Assembly (NCBI GenBank): GCA_028285595.1
Contig: JANQOW010000093.1
Location: 1 to 34,007, forward strand
Direction of reading: 5' to 3'
DNA: 34,007 bases
Source of the DNA: Hyphomicrobiales bacterium
GTDB lineage: Bacteria; Pseudomonadota; Alphaproteobacteria; Rhizobiales; CAJQND01
This document shows positions 15,086-23,377 of the stretch, piece after piece. Position 1 is the first letter of the stretch. Each line of letters begins with the position of its first letter. Made by a program: the position numbers and the translations under genes. The notes under the pieces were generated by a model that was not told the origin of the DNA, searched no databases, and worked only from the letters and a program-made list of their open reading frames with translations.

Positions 15086-16182
15086 GGTCTTTGCTCCAGA
15101 AAGTCCTGCACCGTCTCAACAGCCAAAGCGTTGTGCTCCGGCAGAGACAGGGAAAAGCGCACGAACCCGCCCAACCCCTCTTCGCGGACCGGGCCGACAA
15201 CGATCCCGGCTTCATCAAACAGATATCCCACAAGGCGATCCACCAGCGCCGGGTCTTCGCCGGGAACACCGCACATGATGAAGTTGGTCTGGCTTTGCAC
15301 CACATCAAGAGCGGTGGCGCTGAGAGCATCAAACATCCTGTCCCGCTCGCTTAAGAGTTCGCGAAGCCGGTCGCGCATCGTGTCGTGTTCGGCTAGAGCG
15401 GCCAAAGCGGCGGCTTCGGCAAAGCCGTTGACCGACCCCATGCCGCGCGCCGCGGAAAGTCCGCCCATCATCCAGAGGGGCGCATGACACCAGCCAATCC
15501 TGACACCCGCCAAACCATAGACCTTGGAGAACGTTCTGGTGACCACAACATTCTCATGGGCGTCCACCAGGGCGTGCGTGCGTTGGCAATAATCCTCGCC
15601 AACGAATTCCCCATAAGCCAGATCAAGCACCAAAACCACGCTGGCGGGCAACGCATCGGCCAGACGCGCAACCTCCTCCGGCGGCATCAACGTGCCCGTG
15701 GGATTGTTCGGGTTCGCCAGATAAATCAGTTTCGTGGTCTCATCCACCGCGGCCAGAATGCTGTCTGCCTGCGCCGTGAACTGTGTTTCGGGCGCCTTGG
15801 TCAGCTTGGCGCCCAGCCGGTGGGCGATCATGGAGAATTGGATGTAGCCATACTGGGAGATCACAATCCCATCGCCCGGGCGCACAAAACAGCGCCCTAT
15901 CACGTCGATCAGTTCTTCGGAGCCATTGCCGCAGATGAGCTGATCGGCTGGGAGCTCATGCAGGACGCCAAGAGCCTGGCGCAGATCATTGCAGGCGGCG
16001 CTGCCATAGCGATGGGCGAGCGATGCCCGGCCGGACAGCGCCTCCACAACCGATTGCGGCGGCGGATAGGGCATCTCGTTGAAGCCCATATTGATGACGG
16101 GAAGACCCTTGGGCTGCTTTCGCGAAATGCGCTGGCGCACCTGCAAACCGGAGATGTAGCTTTCTGGATGCTGCCCACCCAT
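15082..16182 (-). CDS. PLP-dependent class I/II aminotransferase (HisC-like)
   Basis: This is a 366-residue fold-type I aminotransferase. Landmarks are GNGSEELID (cofactor phosphate region, 85-93), NPNNPTG at 158-164, DLAYGEF with the aspartate that holds the pyridine nitrogen (about 187), and TFSKVYGLAGVRIGW with the Schiff-base Lys220. A C-terminal arginine in FVRFSLSL binds the substrate carboxylate. The overall form resembles histidinol-phosphate aminotransferase, but the location beside a lactonase-like amidohydrolase, far from any histidine genes, points to a catabolic or specialised role. It starts at the ATG at 16182, 17 bp after the small secreted protein gene, and overlaps the next gene by 4 bp. 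Confidence 0.87.
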   Translation of the reverse strand: MGGQHPESYISGLQVRQRISRKQPKGLPVINMGFNEMPYPPPQSVVEALSGRASLAHRYGSAACNDLRQALGVLHELPADQLICGNGSEELIDVIGRCFVRPGDGIVISQYGYIQFSMIAHRLGAKLTKAPETQFTAQADSILAAVDETTKLIYLANPNNPTGTLMPPEEVARLADALPASVVLVLDLAYGEFVGEDYCQRTHALVDAHENVVVTRTFSKVYGLAGVRIGWCHAPLWMMGGLSAARGMGSVNGFAEAAALAALAEHDTMRDRLRELLSERDRMFDALSATALDVVQSQTNFIMCGVPGEDPALVDRLVGYLFDEAGIVVGPVREEGLGGFVRFSLSLPEHNALAVETVQDFLEQRP

Positions 16183-16199
16183 CGCGCAAATCAGTCCGC

Positions 16200-16622
16200 C
16201 TACCGGCCTTGTTTGCGCAGGCGCACCGACAAGCGCCCTTTCGCACCGCGCACGTTGAGCGACATGCGCTTTCCGTTCACGCTGACGGAGATGCTGCCGT
16301 CCCCGGTGTTCGACAGACCATTGGCCCTGCCGCGAAAAGATCGAGAGTTAACCTGTTTCAGATTGGCCGCTGCCGCAGACGTGCCCTTTGTGCTGGTGCA
16401 TTTGCCGCTCATGTGAAAGTTCTTGGCGCCCGTGCGATGAACCCGCAGCTTGCACCGCACCTTGTAGCTCTTGCCGTCCTTGGCCACGGCCCGTCCATTA
16501 CCGCGCCAACTGCCTTCCACAGGATTGGCCTTGGCAGCCGCATCCAGCGGTTCAAACGCCAGGAAGGCAACGAGGGCTGCAAAAAGGACAGCAAAGCGAA
16601 GCGCACTGGGCTGCATCTGCAT
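16200..16622 (-). CDS. Small secreted basic protein of unknown function
   Basis: This 140-residue protein has a Sec signal peptide (hydrophobic residues about 9-24, probable cleavage after LDAAA or AKA near 28-31) and a strongly basic mature part rich in Gly, Ser, Lys and Arg. The pattern GSWRGNGRAV...YKVRCKLRVHR...FHMSGKC with two cysteines and later alternating segments (SISVSVNGKRMSLNVRG, LSVRLRKQGR) suggests a small beta-barrel or beta-sandwich in the periplasm. Similar GSW-x-G secreted proteins are common in alphaproteobacteria without known function. GGAG 8 bp before the ATG supports the start. It lies between the MMPL transporter (28 bp upstream) and the aminotransferase (17 bp downstream). 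Confidence 0.75.
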   Translation of the reverse strand: MQMQPSALRFAVLFAALVAFLAFEPLDAAAKANPVEGSWRGNGRAVAKDGKSYKVRCKLRVHRTGAKNFHMSGKCTSTKGTSAAAANLKQVNSRSFRGRANGLSNTGDGSISVSVNGKRMSLNVRGAKGRLSVRLRKQGR

Positions 16623-16650
16623 GGGGGACGTCTCCAGAAATCAAAAGGGC

Positions 16651-18969
16651 TTATGTCGGGTCTGCCGGGCGTTTCCAGGCCAAGCGTGAGCGGATTTTCT
16701 GATACATCAATATAGCGCCCGGCAAAACGATTACATCCCCTATCAAAGCAAATACCAAAGTTGCCATACAAATCGCGCCAAAAGTCCGGGTTGGCGGCAC
16801 ATCACTGGTCAGTGTGGCGGCCAGACCGGCGACAATCACGATCGTTGTGAGCATCAACACCGGCCCCACACGCTCCACGGCCATGCGCACGGCATGCTCC
16901 TCGGTTTTCCCGCCTGAACGTTCTTGCCAATACCGGTTGAGGAAGTGCACCGTGTCGTCCACCGCAAGTCCAAACGCCACAGTGAGGCCAACCACGCTCA
17001 CATATTGCAGCCCGATATCGAACACGAACAGGCAGAGCCCGGTGACCACCACAGCAAACAGATTGGCAACCAGGCTCAGCAAAGCCACCTGCAAGGACCG
17101 GAACAAAAGCCCCATGAGCACCAGCACGATGCCGATGGCGGTGAGCAGTCCGGCGTTTAAGCTGGAGATGGTGTCGATCGCGCGTTCAGCCGACAGCGCT
17201 GCAAGACCGGTTACGTGAAACGTAAACTCAGGGTGGCTCTCCTTGAGGGCGCGCGCCTTCTTGTCCATCTCCTTGCGGATGCGGTTCATCGGCCGTGCCT
17301 CAATATCCTGAACACTGGCCGCCACCAAGACCGCCTTCCGGTCCGCACTCACATAGCGCTGGGAGAGATTGTCCGGCAGCGTCTCCAGAAGCTCCCCCAG
17401 CGGCTTGGCCGCCTCCTCTTTCGGCAGGTTTTCGCGCACCTGGTGGATCGAACGCACGTTGCGAAGCTCAGGCTGGCTGCTCATCGCCGCATCGGCCGCC
17501 GCCACCGCGCGGTAGGTTTGGGCAGATATCTCAGTCAGATCTTTGTCAGACGTGATCAGCAGCAATACAGATTTCACACCGCCAAAGTGCTTATCGATAT
17601 GCCCGGCGTACTGAGCGGCCTGACCGCCATCGGGGATGATGTCCTGGATTTTGTAGCGCGGATCAAGCTGCACATACGCAATGGCCCCCACCACAATCAG
17701 CAGCGCCGAGACGATGCACGTCACCAGATAATGCCGGGTCAGGCGCCTTGACAGAGCTCCACACACACCATCCAGCTTCTCTGAGAAGTGAGTGAGATTG
17801 CGCGCCGGTTCGCGCCCATGCTTGGGGCGCAACAACAAGGCGGCCAAGCAGGGGATCGCGCTGGTGACGAGTATAAGGCTGATGAACGTGGCCGCTGCCG
17901 CCGTGAAGCCGAAAACTTGAATGAGCTTGGAATCGGTCAACGCCAGCGAGGCAAAGGCGATCGCCGTGGTGACCGCCGACAACACACACGCCGGCCCCAC
18001 CATCAACACAGCATGTTCAATCGCTTCGTTCACACTCTGACCGTTTGCCAACTGGCGCCTGATGGAAAACACCAGATGCAGACCATTGGCAAAGCTGATC
18101 ACCAAAACCAGAGGAATGATGGTGTTCATCATGGGGTTGAGACGCACCCCCACCAGGCCCATCAATCCCAACGTACAGAGCACGGCAAGCGCATTGGGCG
18201 TGAGCACAATCAGGACATACTGCCAGCGTTGGAAGAAGGCAAAGCAGATAACGATGGCAAGCGCGAAGCCTGCCACATTGAACACCGCACTGTCGCGCCG
18301 GCTTGCGGCCAACAGCTCGGTCTTCATCACAGGGGCTCCGGTCATGGAGAGCTTAATGCCACTGCCGTCTTGAAGGGCGCGAAGCTCCTCATCGAGCCCC
18401 AGAACCACGTTCTCCACATCAGACCGTTCCACCACCTCAGGATCGAGCGCCGTGATCAGCAGTGCCGAGCCCCGCCCCTCAGACTTTTCGGCATAAAGCC
18501 GATTGGCGAACCGCTTGTCGGAGCCGATCATCTTCAACAGCCGTTCAAAGGCATCACCAGTGGGAAGGTCCTCTGGAATAGCAGGCACTGAGCTACCATC
18601 GGCCGGATCGCGTTGGTGGACCGAGAACATGGAGATCACATTGGAAACCCCATCTGCGAGCCCAAGATCGAAGTGAATGTCCCGGAGTTTTTCAAGACCA
18701 TCGGCATCGAGCGGTGTTGGGAACTCAGCGATGACGTAGACATCGAGCTCGTCCGTCGGAAACAACCGCTGGACCCGCTCGTAGTCTCTGTATTCGTGTG
18801 TATCGGAGCGCAGAAGGTCCGTCAGGGCATCGTCGGTCTTCAGTTGAGAAATCCCAAACAGGGCCGTTGCTGCAAACAATCCGATGATGAAAAGCCAATG
18901 CAAAGGCGCGGCCATGGCCAAGAGGCCAATCCGCTCAGCGCCCAGGGCCAAGGAGCCGGAGCTTCTCAC
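16651..18969 (-). CDS. MMPL/RND-superfamily transporter (HpnN-like, 12 membrane segments)
   Basis: This 772-residue inner-membrane protein has the duplicated RND plan. Membrane segment 1 (APLHWLFIIGLFAATALF) is followed by a large periplasmic domain, then five more segments; the second half repeats this. The second-half hallmark GLAVDDTVHFLNRY is characteristic of MMPL and HpnN-type proteins, which move lipids or hydrophobic compounds with proton coupling. It is shorter than tripartite AcrB-type pumps, and no adaptor or outer-membrane gene is adjacent. I chose the GTG at 18969 because AGGGA stands 6 bp upstream; a TTG at 19005 would add 12 residues that lack membrane character. It follows the alpha/beta hydrolase after 160 bp that contain a nested inverted repeat. 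Confidence 0.88.
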   Translation of the reverse strand: MRSSGSLALGAERIGLLAMAAPLHWLFIIGLFAATALFGISQLKTDDALTDLLRSDTHEYRDYERVQRLFPTDELDVYVIAEFPTPLDADGLEKLRDIHFDLGLADGVSNVISMFSVHQRDPADGSSVPAIPEDLPTGDAFERLLKMIGSDKRFANRLYAEKSEGRGSALLITALDPEVVERSDVENVVLGLDEELRALQDGSGIKLSMTGAPVMKTELLAASRRDSAVFNVAGFALAIVICFAFFQRWQYVLIVLTPNALAVLCTLGLMGLVGVRLNPMMNTIIPLVLVISFANGLHLVFSIRRQLANGQSVNEAIEHAVLMVGPACVLSAVTTAIAFASLALTDSKLIQVFGFTAAAATFISLILVTSAIPCLAALLLRPKHGREPARNLTHFSEKLDGVCGALSRRLTRHYLVTCIVSALLIVVGAIAYVQLDPRYKIQDIIPDGGQAAQYAGHIDKHFGGVKSVLLLITSDKDLTEISAQTYRAVAAADAAMSSQPELRNVRSIHQVRENLPKEEAAKPLGELLETLPDNLSQRYVSADRKAVLVAASVQDIEARPMNRIRKEMDKKARALKESHPEFTFHVTGLAALSAERAIDTISSLNAGLLTAIGIVLVLMGLLFRSLQVALLSLVANLFAVVVTGLCLFVFDIGLQYVSVVGLTVAFGLAVDDTVHFLNRYWQERSGGKTEEHAVRMAVERVGPVLMLTTIVIVAGLAATLTSDVPPTRTFGAICMATLVFALIGDVIVLPGAILMYQKIRSRLAWKRPADPT

Positions 18970-18975
18970 AGGCCG

Positions 18976-18980
18976 TCCCT
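18976..18980 (-). promoter_or_regulatory. Ribosome-binding site fixing the GTG start of the MMPL transporter
   Basis: AGGGA on the minus strand with a 6-bp spacer to the GTG at 18969. It is better placed than anything before the alternative TTG at 19005. Confidence 0.6.
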
Positions 18981-19052
18981 GCGTGCAGCCGCGGTGCGGG
19001 CGCAAGTGTAAAGTGCCGATGTTGCCAAAAGAATCACAGCCAATCCGGATCT

Positions 19053-19094
19053 AGTGCCTTCCCCGGAATGGACTATACCATTCAATCGGGCACT
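19053..19094. repeat. Nested inverted repeat between hydrolase and transporter genes
   Basis: AGTGCC (19053-19058) pairs with GGCACT (19089-19094), and inside it GAATGG (19066-19071) pairs with CCATTC (19078-19083) around the loop ACTATA. This could be an RNA hairpin attenuating transcription into the transporter gene, or an operator. No T-tract follows in either direction, so it is not a standard terminator. Confidence 0.4.
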
Positions 19095-19129
19095 TCCCAT
19101 GCGAGAAATACTGTCTGCGCTGCCCGGGC

Positions 19130-20146
19130 CTAACGCGCCAGCAGTTCGTTGATGCATCCATCCAGGAACGCCTGAAACTCCGGCACGTTCCCCGGGCTCG
19201 CCACACAGTGCCCCCAAGGGGAAGAGAACGGTCGAAAATCAGCGTTTGGCATATGCCGCGCTTCGATCTCGTTATCTTCCGGCGGGAAATACAAATCGTC
19301 CGAACAGGGGACCAGAATAGCGCGCGCCTTTATGGCCCCCAGCGCGCGCGCGATATCGCCTTCGTAGAGTGGATTGTCGCTGACGTCCCCCAGTTGCCAG
19401 GTTTGCAACTTGGCCAGCAGATTATTGGCATCCCAGTTCTCCGCGTGATCATTTTCCCAGTCCACCAGCAGGTCTTCAAAAGTGTCAAAACCGATCTGCC
19501 GATACAGTTTCTCCCGGTACCAGGTTTGGGAAAACGCCCAGCCGGCATAAACCCGCCCGAACGCCTTCAAGCCGCGCACCGGAGGGCTTTGGTAGTCGCC
19601 GCTCTTCCAGTCCTGATCGGCACAGAGGGCCGCCTTGACCCCCTCCAGGAAGACAATGTTATGGGGTGAAGTTTTGGCCGAGGCACAAAACGGCAAGATC
19701 GCCTCTACCATGTCAGGGAACTGCGCGGCCCACTGGTAGGACTGGCAGCCCGCCATGGACCAGCCGGCGACAAGCGCGATCCGTTCAACGTCCAATTGTT
19801 CGGTGAGGAGCCGGTGCTGAAAGGCAATATTGTCCCACAGCGTGACCACCGGGAAACGCGGGCCATCGTAGGGCGGCGAGGTGTTGCTGGGAGACGAGGA
19901 GAGGCCATTACCCATCAGATTGATGGAAACAATAAAGTGCTTGTCAGGATCGATCGCCCGACCGGCGCCGAAGAAACCTTCGTTGCGCATATGCGAGCCC
20001 GTGTAGAACGTCGGCAGGACAATCACATTGTCTTTGGCCGCGTTGAGCGTGCCATACGTCTTATAGGCCAGGTGTGCCCGATCAAGCCGGCCTCCCTTCA
20101 GGAGGTCCACCGCCCCAAGATCGAACGTCTGATAGTCTAACGCCAT
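19130..20146 (-). CDS. MetX-like alpha/beta hydrolase
   Basis: This 338-residue alpha/beta-hydrolase-fold protein belongs to the homoserine O-acetyltransferase-like group. The nucleophile elbow is GWSMAG with Ser130. The acid is probably Asp283 or Asp284 in CSDDLYFPPE, and the base is His313 in WGHCVASPG. The N-terminal strands (YKTYGTLNAAKDNVIVLPTFYTG) and NLMGNGLSSSPS are typical of MetX relatives. True MetX is usually longer (about 370-400 residues) and lies with methionine genes. Here the gene begins 15 bp after the reductive dehalogenase, so it more likely acts as an esterase, thioesterase, C-C hydrolase or acyltransferase in the same pathway. The substrate is unknown. Confidence 0.85.
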   Translation of the reverse strand: MALDYQTFDLGAVDLLKGGRLDRAHLAYKTYGTLNAAKDNVIVLPTFYTGSHMRNEGFFGAGRAIDPDKHFIVSINLMGNGLSSSPSNTSPPYDGPRFPVVTLWDNIAFQHRLLTEQLDVERIALVAGWSMAGCQSYQWAAQFPDMVEAILPFCASAKTSPHNIVFLEGVKAALCADQDWKSGDYQSPPVRGLKAFGRVYAGWAFSQTWYREKLYRQIGFDTFEDLLVDWENDHAENWDANNLLAKLQTWQLGDVSDNPLYEGDIARALGAIKARAILVPCSDDLYFPPEDNEIEARHMPNADFRPFSSPWGHCVASPGNVPEFQAFLDGCINELLAR

Positions 20147-20161
20147 AAAGCTGCTCCCGCC

Positions 20162-23100
20162 TCACAGATCAATTTCAACAACCCCGTCTTTCTCCATCGC
20201 GCGGGACTGGCACAGGATGATCGCCCCGCCGCGCTGAGACTTCGACAAAACATAATCGCGATGTTCCACCGCACCGCCCACCAAGCCGCAGCGACACACC
20301 CCGCACAATCCGTCGCTGCACTTTACGTCCACATGGAACCCGTTCTCGTTCAGCACATCAGCCGCGGTCTTGTCAGCGGGTACTGATAGCTCGCGGCCTG
20401 ATTTGGCAAGTCTCAGAACGAAAGGGTGGTTCTCATAATCGGGCGCCTCAGGAACGGTGAAGTACTCCGTGTGCCGGGCGTCCTCCGGATAGCCCTGCCG
20501 TTCCGCCGCCGCCAGCACGGCCTGCATGTAGGCATCAGGCCCGCAAATATAGACCTGCGCGCCCGTCTCATATCCGGCAAGAACGCGGTCAAGATCCGCC
20601 CGGCTTCCTTCATCGCTCACATGGAGCACCGCCCGGTGAGCCCAAGGAGCGCCGGCAATCTCGTTCAGAAACCCGGCCGTGCGGCGCGACCTGGCCGAGT
20701 AGTGAAGGGCAAACGGAGCGCCCTTTGCATGAAGCTCGTGCGCCATCGCAACCATGGGCGTCACACCGATGCCCCCGCCCATCAACACCGTCTGCGCCGT
20801 CGATGCCTTCAGCGGGAAGTGGTTGATGGGCTTGGAGATGAAGATCTTCCGGCCCTCGGTAAAGATGCGGTGCAGAAGTTTGGAGCCGCCTTGTCCGTTA
20901 TCTTCGCGCAGCACCCCGATTTCGTAACACGACCGGTCGGCCGGATCGCCGCAGAGCGAGTACTGCCGCAGATATTCCGGCGCCACCACCACGTCAATGT
21001 GAGCGCCGGCGGTCCACGCCGGCAAGGGCTCGCCGTCCAGAGGCTTCAAGATATACTTGGTGACCCCCTCCGCCATCCTCTCAGCTTTGGCCACCCGCAC
21101 CTGGATGACCGGCGCATCCCCGGCAATGTGGTACTCATGAGCCAGGCCATCGACCTCGCCGCGCACCAGCTTGGCTTTGTACTGTTCAGCAGTGATCAGC
21201 GCTTGATAGGCCTCAATGCCCTTTTCACGGTCCATCGCGAAAGGAAACGGCCATGGGTGCGGGGCAAGACTGGCCGGATAGACCGCCAGGGTTTGATCTT
21301 CATAGCGAAGATCCAAATCCCTCTGCAGGTCACGCCGATTGACCGGCTCACGGGCGGCCCCGTAGGCTCCCGTTTCATCCAATTCGATGTCCCACCACCA
21401 CTTTTTGGTATCATTCAGTCCACCATTGCCCACCGCATCATCCAGCTTGGCAAGCCAGGGCGCGGCCCAAGACAGGTTTGAGGCCGCCCATCGAAACGGG
21501 GCTTCGGCAAACAAGCCCTCCAGGTTCCAGGGACACGTCTTCATGCACCGCCCACACATGGCGCCGCCCAGAGTGGTGATGCGATAGGTGGCACACTTCT
21601 GGCTGTCGGACTTCCAGATCTCATAGCCGTTGAACATGAGTTTTGGCCCGGCCGTGATCGCGCCGGATGGGCATTCGCGGGCGCACTTGTTGCAATTCTC
21701 GCAAAAGGTCTGCAGGCCAAAATCGATAGGCTTGTCATGCGACAGCGGCATTGTGGTGGTGACCACGCCGGATTTCAGGCGCGGCCCCAGATAAGGGTTC
21801 AAGATCACCTCGCCAATCCGGCTCACCTCACCCAATCCGGACAACAGCAATAGCGGCGGCTGCAGCACCTCACCGTCGAGCACCGTATGAGCCTTTGCGG
21901 GAAAGCCCAGATTTCGGATTTGCTTGGCAATCACCCCGCCCAGCAACGAGAAACGCAAATAGGCCCTCATGGACTGCGCCACCGAGATCCAGTCGTCCCC
22001 GGAAGCCCCCTCCATCGTCTCATAGCCCTGGTCGATGATCATGCTGATCGCTTGGTCATGGGGCGGGTCAAGCACATCTCCGGCGGCATCGTGGGAGTAC
22101 CAGGTCCATTCAGGGCACCTGGAAATCCCGACAGCGTCGACCCCAAGGAAGTACGACGCCGCCTTTACGAGCTCTGCGTTGCGCTGCGGATCGCTATTGT
22201 TTGGCCCTGCATTATCTGCCGGCGGCCCGTCCTGCAGCAGAACAAAAGCCCCCAGAGCCCGGCGCTGCGCCATGGACGGCGCGGACTTGCGGGCATAGTG
22301 GCCGTTTTTCGCCCCCTCCTGTACATGCTTGCCCATATCGCCAAACTGGGCGCGGGCGAACATATCCGTGCGCTTCGGCACGCGGGCCACGCGCGCCTCG
22401 TCAATGAAGGTGGTGGGTTCGGCCACCCGTCTCAGGGTCTCAAACGGATGGGGGCCATCCACATAGCGGCGCTTGGCGAACGGCTCACGGTCAAAGACGC
22501 TCTTGGCAGAGCCTTTCCCAAGCCACCATGCCGGGCCGTGGCTCTTCCATTTTACCTCCTCCCCAAGCGGTAGATCGGGCGCAAGCTCAAAGTCTGTGGT
22601 GACCGCTGCAACGCCAAACCGCTCGCCCACATACGGATTAACAAGGTGCCCATTGCGGGCCAGGGCCAGTCCCGACGCGACCGTGAGCTTGCCCAGGTCA
22701 ACATCCGATGAGGTCCCCGTGTGCGCGCGGGCATCATAGCCGAGAAGACGCAAGTAATTGGCAATCACCACCGCTGTCTCAGCGGCGCGCAAACAGGCCC
22801 TTGCCTCTTGCGCGTCACCGATCCACGCCGACCCGGGCTCGTCAGGATCAGGATCGCGGGGGAACTCATAGAGAAACACAACCGCATGAGTGTGGGCATC
22901 GATCGACGTTGGAGGGGCCTCCACGCTGTCCTTAAGGTCCGCCATAATCAGGTCTATGCCCGAGGCCAGCGTCTTCGTCTGCCGCGTGCGCAGGTCTTCA
23001 GCCAGGCGGTCCAGATCAGGGTTCCGGAAGGGAGCCGCCAGAAGCGCTTCTGGCGGCAGCCGGCAGGTGCCCACCATGGACGCATCAGAGAAATATCCAA

Positions 23101-23371
23101 ACGCCTTCAGATGTTCTGCGCGCTCGGAAGGGTCGTCCGGACACACCGCCTTTTGAGGATTGGCAAGACCGTCGCGAATGGCATCCAGCATGGCCTGATA
23201 CTCCCCCATCGCATTGACGATGGAAGCCGGAGCGTCCGGGCGGCGAAAGGCGATGGCGCGCGGCGCGGGGACGTCTCCAAGATCGGGCAAGTCAGAGCGG
23301 CGCGTCAGGCGCTCCAGAGGATAGGGGCCCATATGGACCGGTCGCTTCCTCGTGGAGAATAGGCGCGCCAT
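20162..23371 (-). CDS. Self-sufficient (catabolic) reductive dehalogenase: RdhA module fused to flavin/NAD(P)H/[2Fe-2S] reductase
   Basis: This 1069-residue fusion protein should use NAD(P)H and cobalamin to replace a halogen by hydrogen in the cytoplasm, as NpRdhA and BhbA do with halogenated hydroxybenzoates. Residues about 1-640 are the RdhA module. Two ferredoxin-type [4Fe-4S] sites are visible (C557, C560, C563 and C567 before a proline; C593, C606, C609 and C613 before a proline). Tyr425 and Lys493 are candidates for the catalytic tyrosine/lysine pair of NpRdhA (Y426/K488). Residues about 750-975 are a phthalate-dioxygenase-reductase-like part (RQYS flavin motif at 802, GGGIGVTPM at 865, CGPDAYM at 943). 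A [2Fe-2S] domain ends the protein (C1018, C1023, C1026, C1054). There is no Tat signal and no membrane anchor gene, unlike respiratory RdhA. An internal repeat joins residues about 160-265 and 437-545. The gene lies 6 bp after a sulfatase gene. Confidence 0.93.
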   Translation of the reverse strand: MARLFSTRKRPVHMGPYPLERLTRRSDLPDLGDVPAPRAIAFRRPDAPASIVNAMGEYQAMLDAIRDGLANPQKAVCPDDPSERAEHLKAFGYFSDASMVGTCRLPPEALLAAPFRNPDLDRLAEDLRTRQTKTLASGIDLIMADLKDSVEAPPTSIDAHTHAVVFLYEFPRDPDPDEPGSAWIGDAQEARACLRAAETAVVIANYLRLLGYDARAHTGTSSDVDLGKLTVASGLALARNGHLVNPYVGERFGVAAVTTDFELAPDLPLGEEVKWKSHGPAWWLGKGSAKSVFDREPFAKRRYVDGPHPFETLRRVAEPTTFIDEARVARVPKRTDMFARAQFGDMGKHVQEGAKNGHYARKSAPSMAQRRALGAFVLLQDGPPADNAGPNNSDPQRNAELVKAASYFLGVDAVGISRCPEWTWYSHDAAGDVLDPPHDQAISMIIDQGYETMEGASGDDWISVAQSMRAYLRFSLLGGVIAKQIRNLGFPAKAHTVLDGEVLQPPLLLLSGLGEVSRIGEVILNPYLGPRLKSGVVTTTMPLSHDKPIDFGLQTFCENCNKCARECPSGAITAGPKLMFNGYEIWKSDSQKCATYRITTLGGAMCGRCMKTCPWNLEGLFAEAPFRWAASNLSWAAPWLAKLDDAVGNGGLNDTKKWWWDIELDETGAYGAAREPVNRRDLQRDLDLRYEDQTLAVYPASLAPHPWPFPFAMDREKGIEAYQALITAEQYKAKLVRGEVDGLAHEYHIAGDAPVIQVRVAKAERMAEGVTKYILKPLDGEPLPAWTAGAHIDVVVAPEYLRQYSLCGDPADRSCYEIGVLREDNGQGGSKLLHRIFTEGRKIFISKPINHFPLKASTAQTVLMGGGIGVTPMVAMAHELHAKGAPFALHYSARSRRTAGFLNEIAGAPWAHRAVLHVSDEGSRADLDRVLAGYETGAQVYICGPDAYMQAVLAAAERQGYPEDARHTEYFTVPEAPDYENHPFVLRLAKSGRELSVPADKTAADVLNENGFHVDVKCSDGLCGVCRCGLVGGAVEHRDYVLSKSQRGGAIILCQSRAMEKDGVVEIDL

Positions 23372-23377
23372 GGAGGG

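Noticed and set aside
19130-20146. Homoserine O-acetyltransferase MetX for methionine biosynthesis
   Set aside because: The protein is shorter than usual MetX and sits in a dehalogenase/sulfatase operon with no methionine genes; only the fold-level similarity is kept.
20162-23371. Epoxyqueuosine reductase (QueG) as alternative identity for the N-terminal module
   Set aside because: QueG shares cobalamin and two [4Fe-4S] clusters but is about 350-400 residues and is not fused to a phthalate-dioxygenase-type reductase; the size, the pseudo-repeat and the fusion fit catabolic RdhA.
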